A stretch of 64,000 bases of DNA, taken from assembly GCA_036272595.1 (NCBI GenBank), contig DATAYM010000036.1, positions 1 through 64,000 of the forward strand. Direction: 5' to 3'. The notes beneath the pieces were generated by a model. The model had not been told where the DNA came from. It saw nothing but the letters and a program-made list of their open reading frames with translations, and searched no databases. The translations under genes and the position numbers were made by a program. Numbering within the stretch: position 1 is the stretch's first letter; the number at the start of each line of letters is the position of its first letter. This stretch comes from Poindextera sp036272595. Lineage in GTDB: Bacteria; Pseudomonadota; Alphaproteobacteria; Caulobacterales; Caulobacteraceae. Shown one piece after another: positions 53,182 to 62,197 of the stretch.

Positions 53182-53939
53182 GAGGTCGAGCCACCGTCGA
53201 CGACGATGGTCTGGCCGGTGGTCCAGGCGCCGGCGCGCGAGGCCAGGTAGATGGCCGCGCCGGCGATGTCGTCGGGCTCGCCCAGGCGGCGCAGCGGCGT
53301 GCCGGACGACGAGCGCTTCTCGGCCTCGGGCGTGTCCCACAGGGCGCGGGCGAAATCGGTCTTCACCAGGCCCGGGGCGACGCAATTGACCCGGATGTTG
53401 CTGGGCGACAGCTCCTGGGCGAGGTTGCGGGCCATCTGCATGTCGGCGGCCTTGGAGATGGCGTAGGCGCCGATCACCCCGGTGCCGCGCAACCCGCCGA
53501 TCGACGAGATGATGATGATCGCCCCGTCCTTCCGCGCCTGCATCTCCGGCGCGACCATGGTGATCAGCCAGTTGTTGGAGACGATGTTGTTGTCGAGGAT
53601 CTTGCGGAAGGCGTCGTCGGAAATCCCGCTCATCGGCCCGTAATAGGGATTGGAGGCGGCGTTGCAGACCAGGATGTCGACCTTGCCGAAGGCCTTGCGG
53701 GTCTCGTCCACCAGCCGCTGCAGGTCGTCCTTCGAGGAGATGTTGGCCGGGACGGCGATGGCCGCGCCGGCGTGTTTGGCGTTGATCTCGGCGGCCACCT
53801 CTTCGCAGGGGCCGGCCTTGCGCGAGGAGATCACCACCTTGGCGCCGTGCTCGGCCATGCGTTCGGCGATCGCCTTGCCGATGCCGCGGGAAGAGCCGGT
53901 GATGATGGCCACCTTGCCGGAAAGATCGAACAGCTCCAT
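53178..53939 (-). CDS. SDR-family oxidoreductase
   Basis: 253 aa. VAIITGSSRGIGKAIAERM (NAD(P) loop), DILVCNAAS (NAG-like), IIIISSIGG (catalytic Ser) and GAYAISKAADM (Tyr-xxx-Lys) place it in the classical short-chain dehydrogenases; ends TTGQTIVVDGGS. Reduces an unidentified ketone or oxidises an alcohol. Diverges from the Rieske oxygenase, 119 bp apart. Confidence 0.92.
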   Translation of the reverse strand: MELFDLSGKVAIITGSSRGIGKAIAERMAEHGAKVVISSRKAGPCEEVAAEINAKHAGAAIAVPANISSKDDLQRLVDETRKAFGKVDILVCNAASNPYYGPMSGISDDAFRKILDNNIVSNNWLITMVAPEMQARKDGAIIIISSIGGLRGTGVIGAYAISKAADMQMARNLAQELSPSNIRVNCVAPGLVKTDFARALWDTPEAEKRSSSGTPLRRLGEPDDIAGAAIYLASRAGAWTTGQTIVVDGGSTS

Positions 53940-54058
53940 CGCGCTCGCAGCTCCCTAAAACGCTTGTTTGATTTGCGGCGCGCACCCTGTAGCCGGCGCG
54001 GGAAGAGGTCAAGGCGGAAGGGGTCGCGTCCAGGCGGTTGTTCGGGCTAGACAGGGCC

Positions 54059-55159
54059 ATGGCCGAGGGCGACGCCAAATCCGCATCGACCGGCGCCGCA
54101 GCCAGCCGCTTCGGCGAAGGCTTCCTGCGCGACATCTGGTATTTCGCCGCGCTGAGCGGCGACCTCAGGCCCGGCCGGCTGCAGCGCTACGAGATCCTGG
54201 GCGAGCCCATCCTGCTCGGCCGCACCCGCGCGGGCCAGGCCTACGCCCTGCGCGACGTCTGCCCGCACCGGGCCGCGCCGCTGTCGGCCGGGCGGCTGGT
54301 CAAGGGCGAGGACGGCGCCGAACTGGTCGAATGCCCCTATCACGGCTGGCGCTGGCGCACCGACGGCGGCTGCGCCGCCATCCCCTCGCTGGTGGACAGC
54401 CAGGAGATGGATGTCGGCCGCATCCGCGTGCGCGCCTACCCCGTCGCCGAGAGCCAGGGCCTGGTCTTCATCTGGATGGGATCGGGCGCCGGCGGACAGC
54501 CGGACCAGCCGCCGCCGGTCTTCCCCGGCGTGGTCGGCGGCGGGCCGAAACTGGTCGACCGCATGGTGTTCGACGCCCATATCGACCACGCGGTGGTCGG
54601 GCTGATGGACCCGACCCACGGGCCCTACGTGCACCAGAACTGGTGGTGGCGTTCGGCCGCCTCCCAGCACGACAAGGCCAAGGCGTTCGAGCCGCGCGAG
54701 GCCGGCTTCGCCATGGCCCGGCATGCGCCGTCCAGCAACTCCTACGCCTATCGCCTGCTCGGCGGCGCGCCGCGGACCGAGATCGTCTTCCGCCTGCCCG
54801 GCCTGCGCTGGGAGCATATCGAGGTCGGCCGCCGCCAGGTGCTGGCCCTGACCTGCCTGACGCCGGTGGACCCGGCCCACACCCGCATCACCCAGGTCAT
54901 GTGGTCGGACCACCCGGCCTTCACCCTGCTCAAGCCGTTCATCGCCGGCGGCGCGCGCAAGTTCCTGCGCCAGGACGCGGCCATGGTCGATTTGCAGAAC
55001 CAAGGGCTGGCCTACGATCCCCCCCTGCTGTGGATCGACGACGCCGACGCCCAGGCCAAGTGGTACCAGGCCCTGAAACGCGAGTGGACCGCCAGCCGCG
55101 CCGCCGGCCGCCCGTTCCAGAACCCGGTCAGGGCGACGATGTTGCAGTGGCGGAGCTAG
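54059..55159 (+). CDS. Rieske 2Fe-2S aromatic oxygenase, terminal subunit
   Basis: 366 aa from ATG 54059 (a TTG at 54038 is in frame). The Rieske cluster ligands are CPHRAAPLSAG and ECPYHGW near residues 70-95. The non-haem iron site is in VGLMDPTHGPYVHQNWWW. It resembles vanillate O-demethylase and related oxygenases that hydroxylate or demethylate aromatics or sterols. No reductase partner is adjacent. Its 3' end overlaps the converging peptidase gene by 32 bp. Confidence 0.87.
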   Translation: MAEGDAKSASTGAAASRFGEGFLRDIWYFAALSGDLRPGRLQRYEILGEPILLGRTRAGQAYALRDVCPHRAAPLSAGRLVKGEDGAELVECPYHGWRWRTDGGCAAIPSLVDSQEMDVGRIRVRAYPVAESQGLVFIWMGSGAGGQPDQPPPVFPGVVGGGPKLVDRMVFDAHIDHAVVGLMDPTHGPYVHQNWWWRSAASQHDKAKAFEPREAGFAMARHAPSSNSYAYRLLGGAPRTEIVFRLPGLRWEHIEVGRRQVLALTCLTPVDPAHTRITQVMWSDHPAFTLLKPFIAGGARKFLRQDAAMVDLQNQGLAYDPPLLWIDDADAQAKWYQALKREWTASRAAGRPFQNPVRATMLQWRS

Positions 55160-57119
55160 CCTGAACCGCCGGCGGATCGGGCGGATCGTATTTCAACACG
55201 AAGGCCGCCGACGCCTTGGCCATGGCGATGCGCGTGTCCTCGCGCAGCAGCCAGTGGTCGGCGCCGTCCAGACTGACGAAACTCACCGGCTTGCCGGCCC
55301 GCTTCAGGGCGTCGGCCATCTCGACGCTCTGCGCGAACGGCACCACCGTATCGTCCCTGCCGTGGACCAGCAGGACCGGCGCGTCGGCGTGGCCGGCGAG
55401 AGCGGCCGGCGAAATGGAGCCGAGTCCGCCACCGAACGCCGAGGTGTCGCCCATGAATCGCTTCCAATATCGCATGGTCGCGCTGATCGACCCCTGTTTG
55501 TCGGCCTCATAGCTCAGGAAGCTCGACAGGTCGGAAACCCCTGCCATGGAGACGGCGCAACGATAGAGGCCGTTCTGCACGGTCACCCCGGCCAAGGCGG
55601 CGTAGCCGCCATAGCTCCAACCGACGATGCAGGCGCGCTTGGGATCGACCACGCCCTGTCGCGCGAGTTCGGCCAGGCCGTCCGAAACATCGGTCTGCAT
55701 CTTGCGGCCCCATTGACCGAACCCGGCGTCGCGGAAGGATCCGCCATAGCCATCGGAGCCGCGGAAATTGGGTTGGAACACCGCATAGCCGCGCGAGGCG
55801 AAGACCTGGGCCCACCAGTCGAACACCGGATAGTCCCGCGCCTGCGGGCCGCCATGCGGCATGACGATCACCGGCAGGTTCTTCGCGGCGCGGCCCGGCG
55901 GCAGGCTGAGCACGCCGTGCAGCTCGAGCCCGTCGGCCGCCTTCCAGGTCACCATCTGGATCGATCCGACATCGGCCGGCTGGACGTCGGGATACTCGTA
56001 GCCCAGCGGATTGGCCTTGTGGCCGGCGACATCGACCAGCCAGTAGGTCCCGGAATCTCCGGTCCCCGAGGTGAAGACCATCAGCCGATTGAAGCTGGCG
56101 TCGAACGAAACCAGCCGCGCGGACAGGCCCGGAAAGGCCCGCCGCACCGACTGCATGCGCCCATTCACGGCCGCGTCGAACATCGTCGTCTCGGGCATGT
56201 CGCCCTCGGCGATCTGCCCGATCCACAGGCGGGTGTTGCGATCGAACAGCGGCTCGGAAATCCCCACGCCGTCGCCGACGACCTCCCTGGGGGCGCCCGA
56301 AAGCGGAGCCTGGACGTAGACATCCCCCTGGTCGCTCGGCTGCTCGATCAAGATGGCCTCGGGCGTCTTTCCCCGCGCCAGCAGGCTCGGACCCTCGATC
56401 GGGTCGCGGCCCGAGGTCAAGGGATCGCCGGCCGCATCTCCGGCGGCGACAGCCCAGTCGCCGGTCTTCTGGTGGTAGAGGGCGCGGGCGATCACGCTCC
56501 CGTCGGGCCCGACCAGCCAGTCGTGGGATGATTCCCCTCCGCGCGCCGCGATGGAGGTGTCGCCCGTGTCGAGATCGACCCGGTAAAGATCCGGGTAGCC
56601 GTGATCGAAGGCGTATCCGTTTAACCCCTTTTTCAGGGTGATCCCGCCAAAATATCCGTACCACCGGCCATTCACCCGCGCGGTTCCGGCGACGTTGAAA
56701 ACAGCGTCCAGAACCGTCTCGTTTCCGGAAAAGACCGAGATCGCCCTGCCCGTCGTCACATTGATGGCGATGACCGCGCTGAACTCCAGCTGCGTCATCG
56801 CGAATTCAGGGCCGAGGCTCGCGGTATGGCTGACCTGGACCAGCAGATGGTCGTCGCCGGCCCAATCGATCCGGACGATCTTGGCCTTGCCGATGTCGCT
56901 GGCGAAAAGCGCCTGGTTTCCGTCCACGGTGGCGGCGACCAGCTTGCGCGTTTCGCCGTCGACCGTGACGTAGGCGTAGCGCGCCCCGGACGGCGACAGG
57001 GTGACATCGGCCATGGCCGGCAGCCGCGCATAGGCCTCGACCGGCGGGGCGGCCCGGACGGAACCGGCGACACAAACGACCAGGCCGGCGAACAGCGCGG
57101 CCACGACGCAGCGAAACAT
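55128..57119 (-). CDS. S9-family (prolyl oligopeptidase-like) secreted peptidase
   Basis: 663 aa with a signal peptide (CVVAALFAGLVVCVAGSVRA). Residues about 30-390 would be a beta-propeller. The alpha/beta-hydrolase domain follows: VIVMPHGGPQARD, Ser502 in GWSYGGYAAL, Asp in HGRDDTVVPF and His in DGADHWLLRED. It cleaves peptides, probably dipeptides or short oligopeptides, in the periplasm. Coding overlaps the Rieske gene at its 3' end. Confidence 0.9.
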   Translation of the reverse strand: MFRCVVAALFAGLVVCVAGSVRAAPPVEAYARLPAMADVTLSPSGARYAYVTVDGETRKLVAATVDGNQALFASDIGKAKIVRIDWAGDDHLLVQVSHTASLGPEFAMTQLEFSAVIAINVTTGRAISVFSGNETVLDAVFNVAGTARVNGRWYGYFGGITLKKGLNGYAFDHGYPDLYRVDLDTGDTSIAARGGESSHDWLVGPDGSVIARALYHQKTGDWAVAAGDAAGDPLTSGRDPIEGPSLLARGKTPEAILIEQPSDQGDVYVQAPLSGAPREVVGDGVGISEPLFDRNTRLWIGQIAEGDMPETTMFDAAVNGRMQSVRRAFPGLSARLVSFDASFNRLMVFTSGTGDSGTYWLVDVAGHKANPLGYEYPDVQPADVGSIQMVTWKAADGLELHGVLSLPPGRAAKNLPVIVMPHGGPQARDYPVFDWWAQVFASRGYAVFQPNFRGSDGYGGSFRDAGFGQWGRKMQTDVSDGLAELARQGVVDPKRACIVGWSYGGYAALAGVTVQNGLYRCAVSMAGVSDLSSFLSYEADKQGSISATMRYWKRFMGDTSAFGGGLGSISPAALAGHADAPVLLVHGRDDTVVPFAQSVEMADALKRAGKPVSFVSLDGADHWLLREDTRIAMAKASAAFVLKYDPPDPPAVQASSATATSSP

Positions 57120-57210
57120 GCAAAACTCCCCCGAACCCGACGCATCTTTCGGTTGCTACAGCAAAGGTCAATACGCGCGTGAGGATCGAAGACGAAACGG
57201 TGTTGTCCCG

Positions 57211-57798
57211 GTGCGGATAGTCGGCGGACGATATCGGGGGCGGGCGCTGGCCGCGCCGGCGGGGCTGGCGACGCGGCCGACCGCGGACCGGGCGCGGCAG
57301 GCGGTGTTCAACGTGCTGGAGCACGCCGCCTGGGCGCCGGGATTGCAAGGCGCGCGGGTGATCGACCTGTTCGCCGGATCCGGCGCCCTGGGGTTGGAGG
57401 CGCTGTCGCGCGGCGCGGCGTTTTGCCTGTTCGTCGAGACCGATGCGGCGGCGCGGGGCGCGATCCGCGACAATCTCGACAGCCTGGCGCCCGATGGCGC
57501 GCTGTTCGGTCGCAGCCGCATCCATCGGCGCGACGCCACGGACCTCGGTCCGAAACCCGCCGGCGATGGCGCGGCCTTCGACCTGGCCTTCCTCGATCCG
57601 CCCTACGCCATGGGCCTGGGCGAGCGCGCGCTGGCCTCGCTGGCCAGGGACGGCTGGCTCGCCGCCGGCGCCATCTGCGTCTTCGAGCGCGGCGCGGACG
57701 AGCCCGATCCGGCCGCGGCGGGATTCGAGACGCTGGACGCCCGCCGCTACGGGGCGGCGCGCGTGCATGTGCTGCGCTATTCACCAGGCGCGGCCTGA
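57211..57798 (+). CDS. rsmD: 16S rRNA (guanine(966)-N2)-methyltransferase RsmD
   Basis: 195 aa from GTG 57211. VRIVGGRYRGRALAAPAG, RPTADRARQAVFN, VIDLFAGSGALGLEALSRG and the catalytic LAFLDPPYAMG (DPPY) are the RsmD order. It methylates G966 on the 30S subunit. Overlaps the yjhX gene by 18 bp at their 3' ends. Confidence 0.93.
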   Translation: MRIVGGRYRGRALAAPAGLATRPTADRARQAVFNVLEHAAWAPGLQGARVIDLFAGSGALGLEALSRGAAFCLFVETDAAARGAIRDNLDSLAPDGALFGRSRIHRRDATDLGPKPAGDGAAFDLAFLDPPYAMGLGERALASLARDGWLAAGAICVFERGADEPDPAAAGFETLDARRYGAARVHVLRYSPGAA

Positions 57799-58056
57799 GG
57801 TGCGGTTGTCGCCCTGGCTGCGCAGGCGCACCAAGCCCTCGCGGGTGATGCGATAGGGGCCGCCGTCCCGGCTCATGATCAGCCGGCGCCGCTTCAGCGC
57901 CTTGAAGACCGCGAGGGTGCAGTCCGGCAGCACAAAGCCGGTATGGGTCAGGCAGTCGGCGGCGATCGGATCGCCGCGCGCATCGCGTTCGAGCACGATG
58001 CGTCCGCCCTGGGCGAGCGCGTGCAGCGTCCGTTGCTGCGATTTGGAGATGTTCAC
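57781..58056 (-). CDS. yjhX: UPF0386 (YjhX-like) protein
   Basis: 91 aa from GTG 58056. NISKSQQRTLHALAQGGRI, ERDARGDPIAADCLT, DCTLAVFKALKRRRLI and GPYRITREGLVRLRSQ fit the UPF0386 family (about 85 aa). E. coli YjhX was reported as a topoisomerase-inhibiting toxin paired with the GNAT antitoxin YjhQ. No YjhQ-like gene is beside it, so a role other than toxin is likely in this lineage. Confidence 0.88.
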   Translation of the reverse strand: MNISKSQQRTLHALAQGGRIVLERDARGDPIAADCLTHTGFVLPDCTLAVFKALKRRRLIMSRDGGPYRITREGLVRLRSQGDNRTSGRAW

Positions 58057-58319
58057 GGGGAAAGAGTCCGAAAGGCGTGATCGGTCACGGCACGGGCGCA
58101 AGAGGCCGCGGGGCGGGCGAGTTTCCAGGCCTTGTTCGAACGCCGGGGGTCAGCCCCGAACGCGGTCACGAAGGCCTCAGGCCTTGCGGACAACCTCTAG
58201 CATCAAGCCTCCACGCGCGAAGCGTAACTGACGGAATAACGGCAAGCCCACGCGCCGTCCAGACCACTCACGCCTTGCCGCCATGGCCCGCCCCTTACCC
58301 GTCACGGACCAACTCTTAC
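58057..58319. other. Leader region of yjhX with hairpins
   Basis: Contains a perfect AAGGCC/GGCCTT hairpin at 58171-58185 and a CGGGG/CCCCG hairpin near 58144-58158. No gene. With the repeat that follows it fills the 368 bp between yjhX and the LCM-like gene. Confidence 0.4.
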
Positions 58320-58418
58320 CCGTCATGGCCCGACTTGTTCGGGCCACCCATGATCACCGTCTTTGATCAGTGTCTATGGATCCCCCGCATTCCGCTTCGC
58401 TACAGCGGGGGATGACGG
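58320..58418 (+). repeat. Dispersed double-hairpin repeat, copy B
   Basis: Very similar to 50169-50272, both on the plus strand: GTCATGGCCCGACTTGTTCG then GGCCACCCATGATCACC, later ATGGATCCCCCGCATTCCGC and GCGGGGGATGACGG. The loops differ at a few bases. Confidence 0.82.
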
Positions 58419-58424
58419 CTTAAA

Positions 58425-59261
58425 TCAGACCACGCGCGCCCGGATCAGGTGGCCGCCCTTGCGATCGGGCGAGCCGGCGGGGGCGCCGAAATAGAGGATG
58501 GCGACCTGCGTCGGGCCGAGATCCTCGATCGCGCCGAAGCCCAGCACGCGCAGGCGCCGGTGCAGGCTCTCGGGCGTGAAATAGGTCAGCCAGGGCTCGC
58601 CGAGCGCCTTCACCCGGGCGGCGCGCCGGTCATGCGCCGCCGCGGCCCCGGCCGCCAAGGCCTGCGGCGGATCGCTGTAGGTGAACACCACCTCGCCGCC
58701 TTTCGCCAGGCCGGCGATGAAGCCGAGGGTGGCGAACACCGCCGCCTCGGTCAGGTAGGGCACGACGCCGAGCCAGCTGAAGATGGCCGGCGCGGCCGCG
58801 TCGAACCCAGCGGCCGCAAGGCCCTCGGCCAGGCTGACCCGCTCGAAGTCCACCGGCGCGAACCGCATGGACGCCGGCATGGCGATGCCGGCCTCGGCCA
58901 GCCGCTGGCGCTTCCACCCTTGAGTCGCCGGATGGTCGACCTCGAAGACGGAAAGCTCCGCATACGGATTGCGATAGGCGAAGGTGTCGAGGCCGGCGCC
59001 CAGCACCACCAGCTGGCGCACGCCCCGCCCCACCGCCGCGGCGACCGCGCTTTCGGCGAAGCGGGTGCGGGCGGCGATGAACAGCCGCATGCCGCGCCGG
59101 CCCGGGGCCGCCCGCGCCTCGGCCTCCAGGGTCTGCGGACTTTCACCCAGTATGCGGACGGCCAGCGGATCGCGGAAGATGCGCCCCTGCTCGAGCAGCT
59201 GATGCGCGGCGCGATGGGCGGCGGCGCGCCGGGCGGTCTGGCTGGGCTGTCCGATCTGCAT
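58425..59261 (-). CDS. LCM/PPM-type class I SAM-dependent methyltransferase
   Basis: 278 aa. SQTARRAAAHRAAHQLLEQG, FRDPLAVRILG, VVLGAGLDTFAYRN (SAM loop) and VFEVDHPATQGWKRQRL are typical of the leucine carboxyl methyltransferase-like bacterial family (TIGR00027). These are usually thought to methylate small molecules or polyketide-type products. Substrate unknown. Confidence 0.88.
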   Translation of the reverse strand: MQIGQPSQTARRAAAHRAAHQLLEQGRIFRDPLAVRILGESPQTLEAEARAAPGRRGMRLFIAARTRFAESAVAAAVGRGVRQLVVLGAGLDTFAYRNPYAELSVFEVDHPATQGWKRQRLAEAGIAMPASMRFAPVDFERVSLAEGLAAAGFDAAAPAIFSWLGVVPYLTEAAVFATLGFIAGLAKGGEVVFTYSDPPQALAAGAAAAHDRRAARVKALGEPWLTYFTPESLHRRLRVLGFGAIEDLGPTQVAILYFGAPAGSPDRKGGHLIRARVV

Positions 59262-59333
59262 GGGTGAAGCTTAAGTCGGCCGCGCACGGCTGAAAAGAAC
59301 AAAATGGAAACATCGAGTTGAATCCGCCGGCGC

Positions 59334-61148
59334 CTACCGGCGGCCGAACAGCCGCTCGATATCAGCCAGCTTCAGCTCCACATAGGTCGGGCGGCCGTGG
59401 TTGCACTGGCCGGAATGCGGCGTCGCCTCCATCTGCCGCAACAGGGCGTTCATCTCCGCCGCGCTCAGCCGCCGCCCCGCCCGCACCGAACCGTGGCAGG
59501 CCATTGTCGAGCACACCGCCTGCAGCCGTTCGGCCAGGGCCAGCGGCGCGCCGTTCTCGGCCAGGTCGTCGGCGATGTCGCGCACCAGGCCGGCGGCGTC
59601 GGTCTCGCCGAGCAGCGCCGGGGTCTCGCGCACCAGCACCGCGCCGGGGCCGAACGGCTCGATGACCAGGCCGAGCCTGGCCAGGTCGTCGGCATGGCGG
59701 CCGACGCGTTCGGCCTCGGCCGGTTCGAGTTCGACCACCTCGGGCATCAGCAGGGTCTGGCGCACCGCGCCGCCGGCCTCCAGCTCGGCCTTCATCCTCT
59801 CATAGACCAGCCGTTCGTGGGCGGCGTGCTGATCGACGATGACGATACCGTCGCTGGTCTGGGCGACCACATAGGTCTCGTGCACCTGGGCGCGGGCGGC
59901 GCCGAGCGGATAGGTGACGGGATCGATCACCGCGGCGGTCGGCGCGGCCGCCTCATGATCGAACTCGGCCCGGCCGGACGGCTCCGCCATGCCGGCGAAG
60001 GCCGGCGCCGCCGGCGCGGCGGGCTGCGGCGTCCAGCCGCCGGCGCTCCAGGCCGAAAAGCCGCGCGGCGAGGGCCCGCCCAAACGGAACCCGCCCATCG
60101 CCGCGGCGGCCACGGTGGTCGAGGCGCGATGGCCGGCGCCGGCGAGCGCGTGGCGCAGCGCCCCGATGATCAGGCCGCGCACCAGGGCCGGATCGCGGAA
60201 GCGCACCTCCGCCTTGGCCGGATGCACGTTGATGTCCACCAGCTCCGGCTCCAGATCGACATAGAGCGCCGCGGTCGGGTGCCGGTCGCGGGCCAGGAAG
60301 TCGGCGTAAGCCGCGCGCAAGGCTCCGGCGAGCAGCCGGTCGCGCACCGGCCGTCCGTTCACGAACAGGTACTGGTGGGCCGCATTGCCGCGCGAATAGG
60401 TCGGCAGGCCGGCATAGCCGCTGAGCGCGACGCCCTCGCGCACCTGGTCGAGCAGGAGCGCGTTGGCCTCGAAATCCGCGCCCAGCACGGCGGCCAGCCG
60501 TTTCAGCCGTCCTTCGGGGCCTTGCCGCTCGGGGGCCAGGCGCAGGGTGCGCCGCCCGTCGATGTCGAGGCTGAAGCCGACCTGCTCGTGGGCCATGGCC
60601 TGGCGCTTGACCTCCTCGGCGATGGCCATGGCCTCCGCCCGCTCGGACTTCATGAACTTGAGCCGCGCCGGGGTGGCGTAGAACAACTCGCGCACCTCGA
60701 CCCTGGCCCCGTGATCGCCGGCGAAGGCCGCCGGCCGCACCGGCTCCAACGCCCCGGCCGCGGTGGAGAGCGAAAAGGCGTCGAGCGATCCCTTCGCCCG
60801 CGCGGTCAGGGTCAGCCGCGCCACCGAACCGATCGACGGCAGCGCCTCGCCGCGAAAGCCAAGCGTGGCGATGCGGAGCAGGTCGAACCCGCCCTCGGCG
60901 TCGGGGCTGAGCTTGGAGGTGGCGTGGCGCTCCAGCGCCAGCGCCAGCTCCTCGGCCGCCAGCCCCTGGCCGTCGTCGACCACCAGGATGCGCGAAAGGC
61001 CGCCGCCGTCCGCCTGCACCTCGATGCGGCGGGCGCCGGCGTCGACGGCGTTCTCCACCAGTTCCTTGACCGCGCTGGCCGGCCGCTCCACCACCTCGCC
61101 GGCGGCGATGCGGTTGACGGTTTCCGGCGGCAGGCGGCGGATGGGCAT
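59334..61148 (-). CDS. mutL: DNA mismatch repair endonuclease MutL
   Basis: 604 aa from ATG 61148; the frame is open 56 codons upstream but MPIRRLPPETVNRIAAGEVV is the conserved N-terminus. GHL ATPase: ELVENAVDAGA, DDGQGL, TLGFRGEALPSI. C-terminal endonuclease motif DQHAAHERLVYE fits DQHAx2Ex4E, and GQCNHGRPTY is the last metal motif. Works with MutS to nick the unmethylated strand. The 290 residues in between hold the variable linker. Confidence 0.96.
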   Translation of the reverse strand: MPIRRLPPETVNRIAAGEVVERPASAVKELVENAVDAGARRIEVQADGGGLSRILVVDDGQGLAAEELALALERHATSKLSPDAEGGFDLLRIATLGFRGEALPSIGSVARLTLTARAKGSLDAFSLSTAAGALEPVRPAAFAGDHGARVEVRELFYATPARLKFMKSERAEAMAIAEEVKRQAMAHEQVGFSLDIDGRRTLRLAPERQGPEGRLKRLAAVLGADFEANALLLDQVREGVALSGYAGLPTYSRGNAAHQYLFVNGRPVRDRLLAGALRAAYADFLARDRHPTAALYVDLEPELVDINVHPAKAEVRFRDPALVRGLIIGALRHALAGAGHRASTTVAAAAMGGFRLGGPSPRGFSAWSAGGWTPQPAAPAAPAFAGMAEPSGRAEFDHEAAAPTAAVIDPVTYPLGAARAQVHETYVVAQTSDGIVIVDQHAAHERLVYERMKAELEAGGAVRQTLLMPEVVELEPAEAERVGRHADDLARLGLVIEPFGPGAVLVRETPALLGETDAAGLVRDIADDLAENGAPLALAERLQAVCSTMACHGSVRAGRRLSAAEMNALLRQMEATPHSGQCNHGRPTYVELKLADIERLFGRR

Positions 61149-61258
61149 GGGCGTCAGTCTAACCGATTCCGGCCTTTCGTCGCAGGGGATCAGGTTTTCA
61201 CCCCGGAAGGCCACGGCCAAGGTTGCAACGGCGCCTGCAAGCCGCCACGTTGCGCCCC

Positions 61259-62158
61259 ATGCCATTCCCAAACCAACGCACCGCGCGGGGCGCGTCTGTT
61301 CTCGCCCTCGCTGCAACGGTGCTGGCCGTCGCCCTTCCCGCCCAAGCCGCGCCGGCCTGGTGGCACTTCACCTCCGGCCGCTCGGAGGTCTGGCTGATCG
61401 GCGCGCCCAACCTGGCGCCGAAGACCTTCTCCTGGGACAGCCGCGCCGTCCAGGACCGGCTGAAGGGCGCCAACGTCCTGATCATCGAGCCGCAGGCCAA
61501 GGGCAATCCGTTCGCGCTGGCCGGCGACCTGTTCGGCGCCGCTCACGGCCTGCGCTCCGACACGCCGCTGGAGCCCAGCCTGCCGCCGCCGCTGCGCCAG
61601 CACTTCCAGGCCATCCGCACCAGCATCGGCCAGGGGCCGGGCAAATACGCCAACTGGAAGCCGTCGGCCGCCGGCGTGCTGCTGACCAACGACTTCCTCA
61701 AGTCGCAGAACCTGGAGACCGGCCAGACCATCAAGGACGTGCGCCGCATGGCGCGCGGCGCCGGCGTGCGCGAACTGCCGTCGGGCTCCTATGAGGGCAT
61801 TCCGATCATCGCCGCCGCCGAGCAGCTGAACACGGCCGGCCAGCAGGCCTGCCTCAACGCCTCGCTGCACGATATCGACGAGGCCCCGGCGCGCCTGCAC
61901 ATGGCGCAGGACTGGTCGCACGGCGTCATCCATCCCAATCCGACCGATCCGGCCGACCAGGCCTGCTTCAACGCCATGCCGCAGCTGAAGAGCCTCAACG
62001 ACCGGCTGATCAGCTCGGAAGCCGACGCCGTCGTCGAGGCCTTGAAGCGCCCGGGCCGTTCGGTCGCGGTCTTCGACCTGGGCGCCACAGTCATGCCCAA
62101 TGGCGTGCTGGACAAGATCCGCGCCCACGGCATCGCCGTCCCGGCGCCGACGCCCTAA
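61259..62158 (+). CDS. TraB/GumN-like secreted protein
   Basis: 299 aa from ATG 61259. Signal peptide RGASVLALAATVLAVALPAQA. WHFTSGRSEVWLIGAPN resembles the GumN/TraB beginning that contains a putative metal site, but the later GNGH-type motifs are not clear. Function of the family is thought to be metalloprotease-like. Diverges from mutL across 110 bp. Confidence 0.72.
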   Translation: MPFPNQRTARGASVLALAATVLAVALPAQAAPAWWHFTSGRSEVWLIGAPNLAPKTFSWDSRAVQDRLKGANVLIIEPQAKGNPFALAGDLFGAAHGLRSDTPLEPSLPPPLRQHFQAIRTSIGQGPGKYANWKPSAAGVLLTNDFLKSQNLETGQTIKDVRRMARGAGVRELPSGSYEGIPIIAAAEQLNTAGQQACLNASLHDIDEAPARLHMAQDWSHGVIHPNPTDPADQACFNAMPQLKSLNDRLISSEADAVVEALKRPGRSVAVFDLGATVMPNGVLDKIRAHGIAVPAPTP

Positions 62159-62167
62159 GGAGTCGAA

Positions 62168-62190
62168 CCTTCTCCAGCAAGGGGAGAAGG
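62168..62190. terminator. Hairpin between converging genes
   Basis: CCTTCTCC (62168-62175) pairs with GGAGAAGG (62183-62190), lying 10 bp after the TraB-like stop and 8 bp before the DUF3035 stop on the other strand. No U-tract. Similar CCTTCTCC hairpins are widespread intergenic palindromes. Confidence 0.5.
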
Positions 62191-62197
62191 ACCGCTT

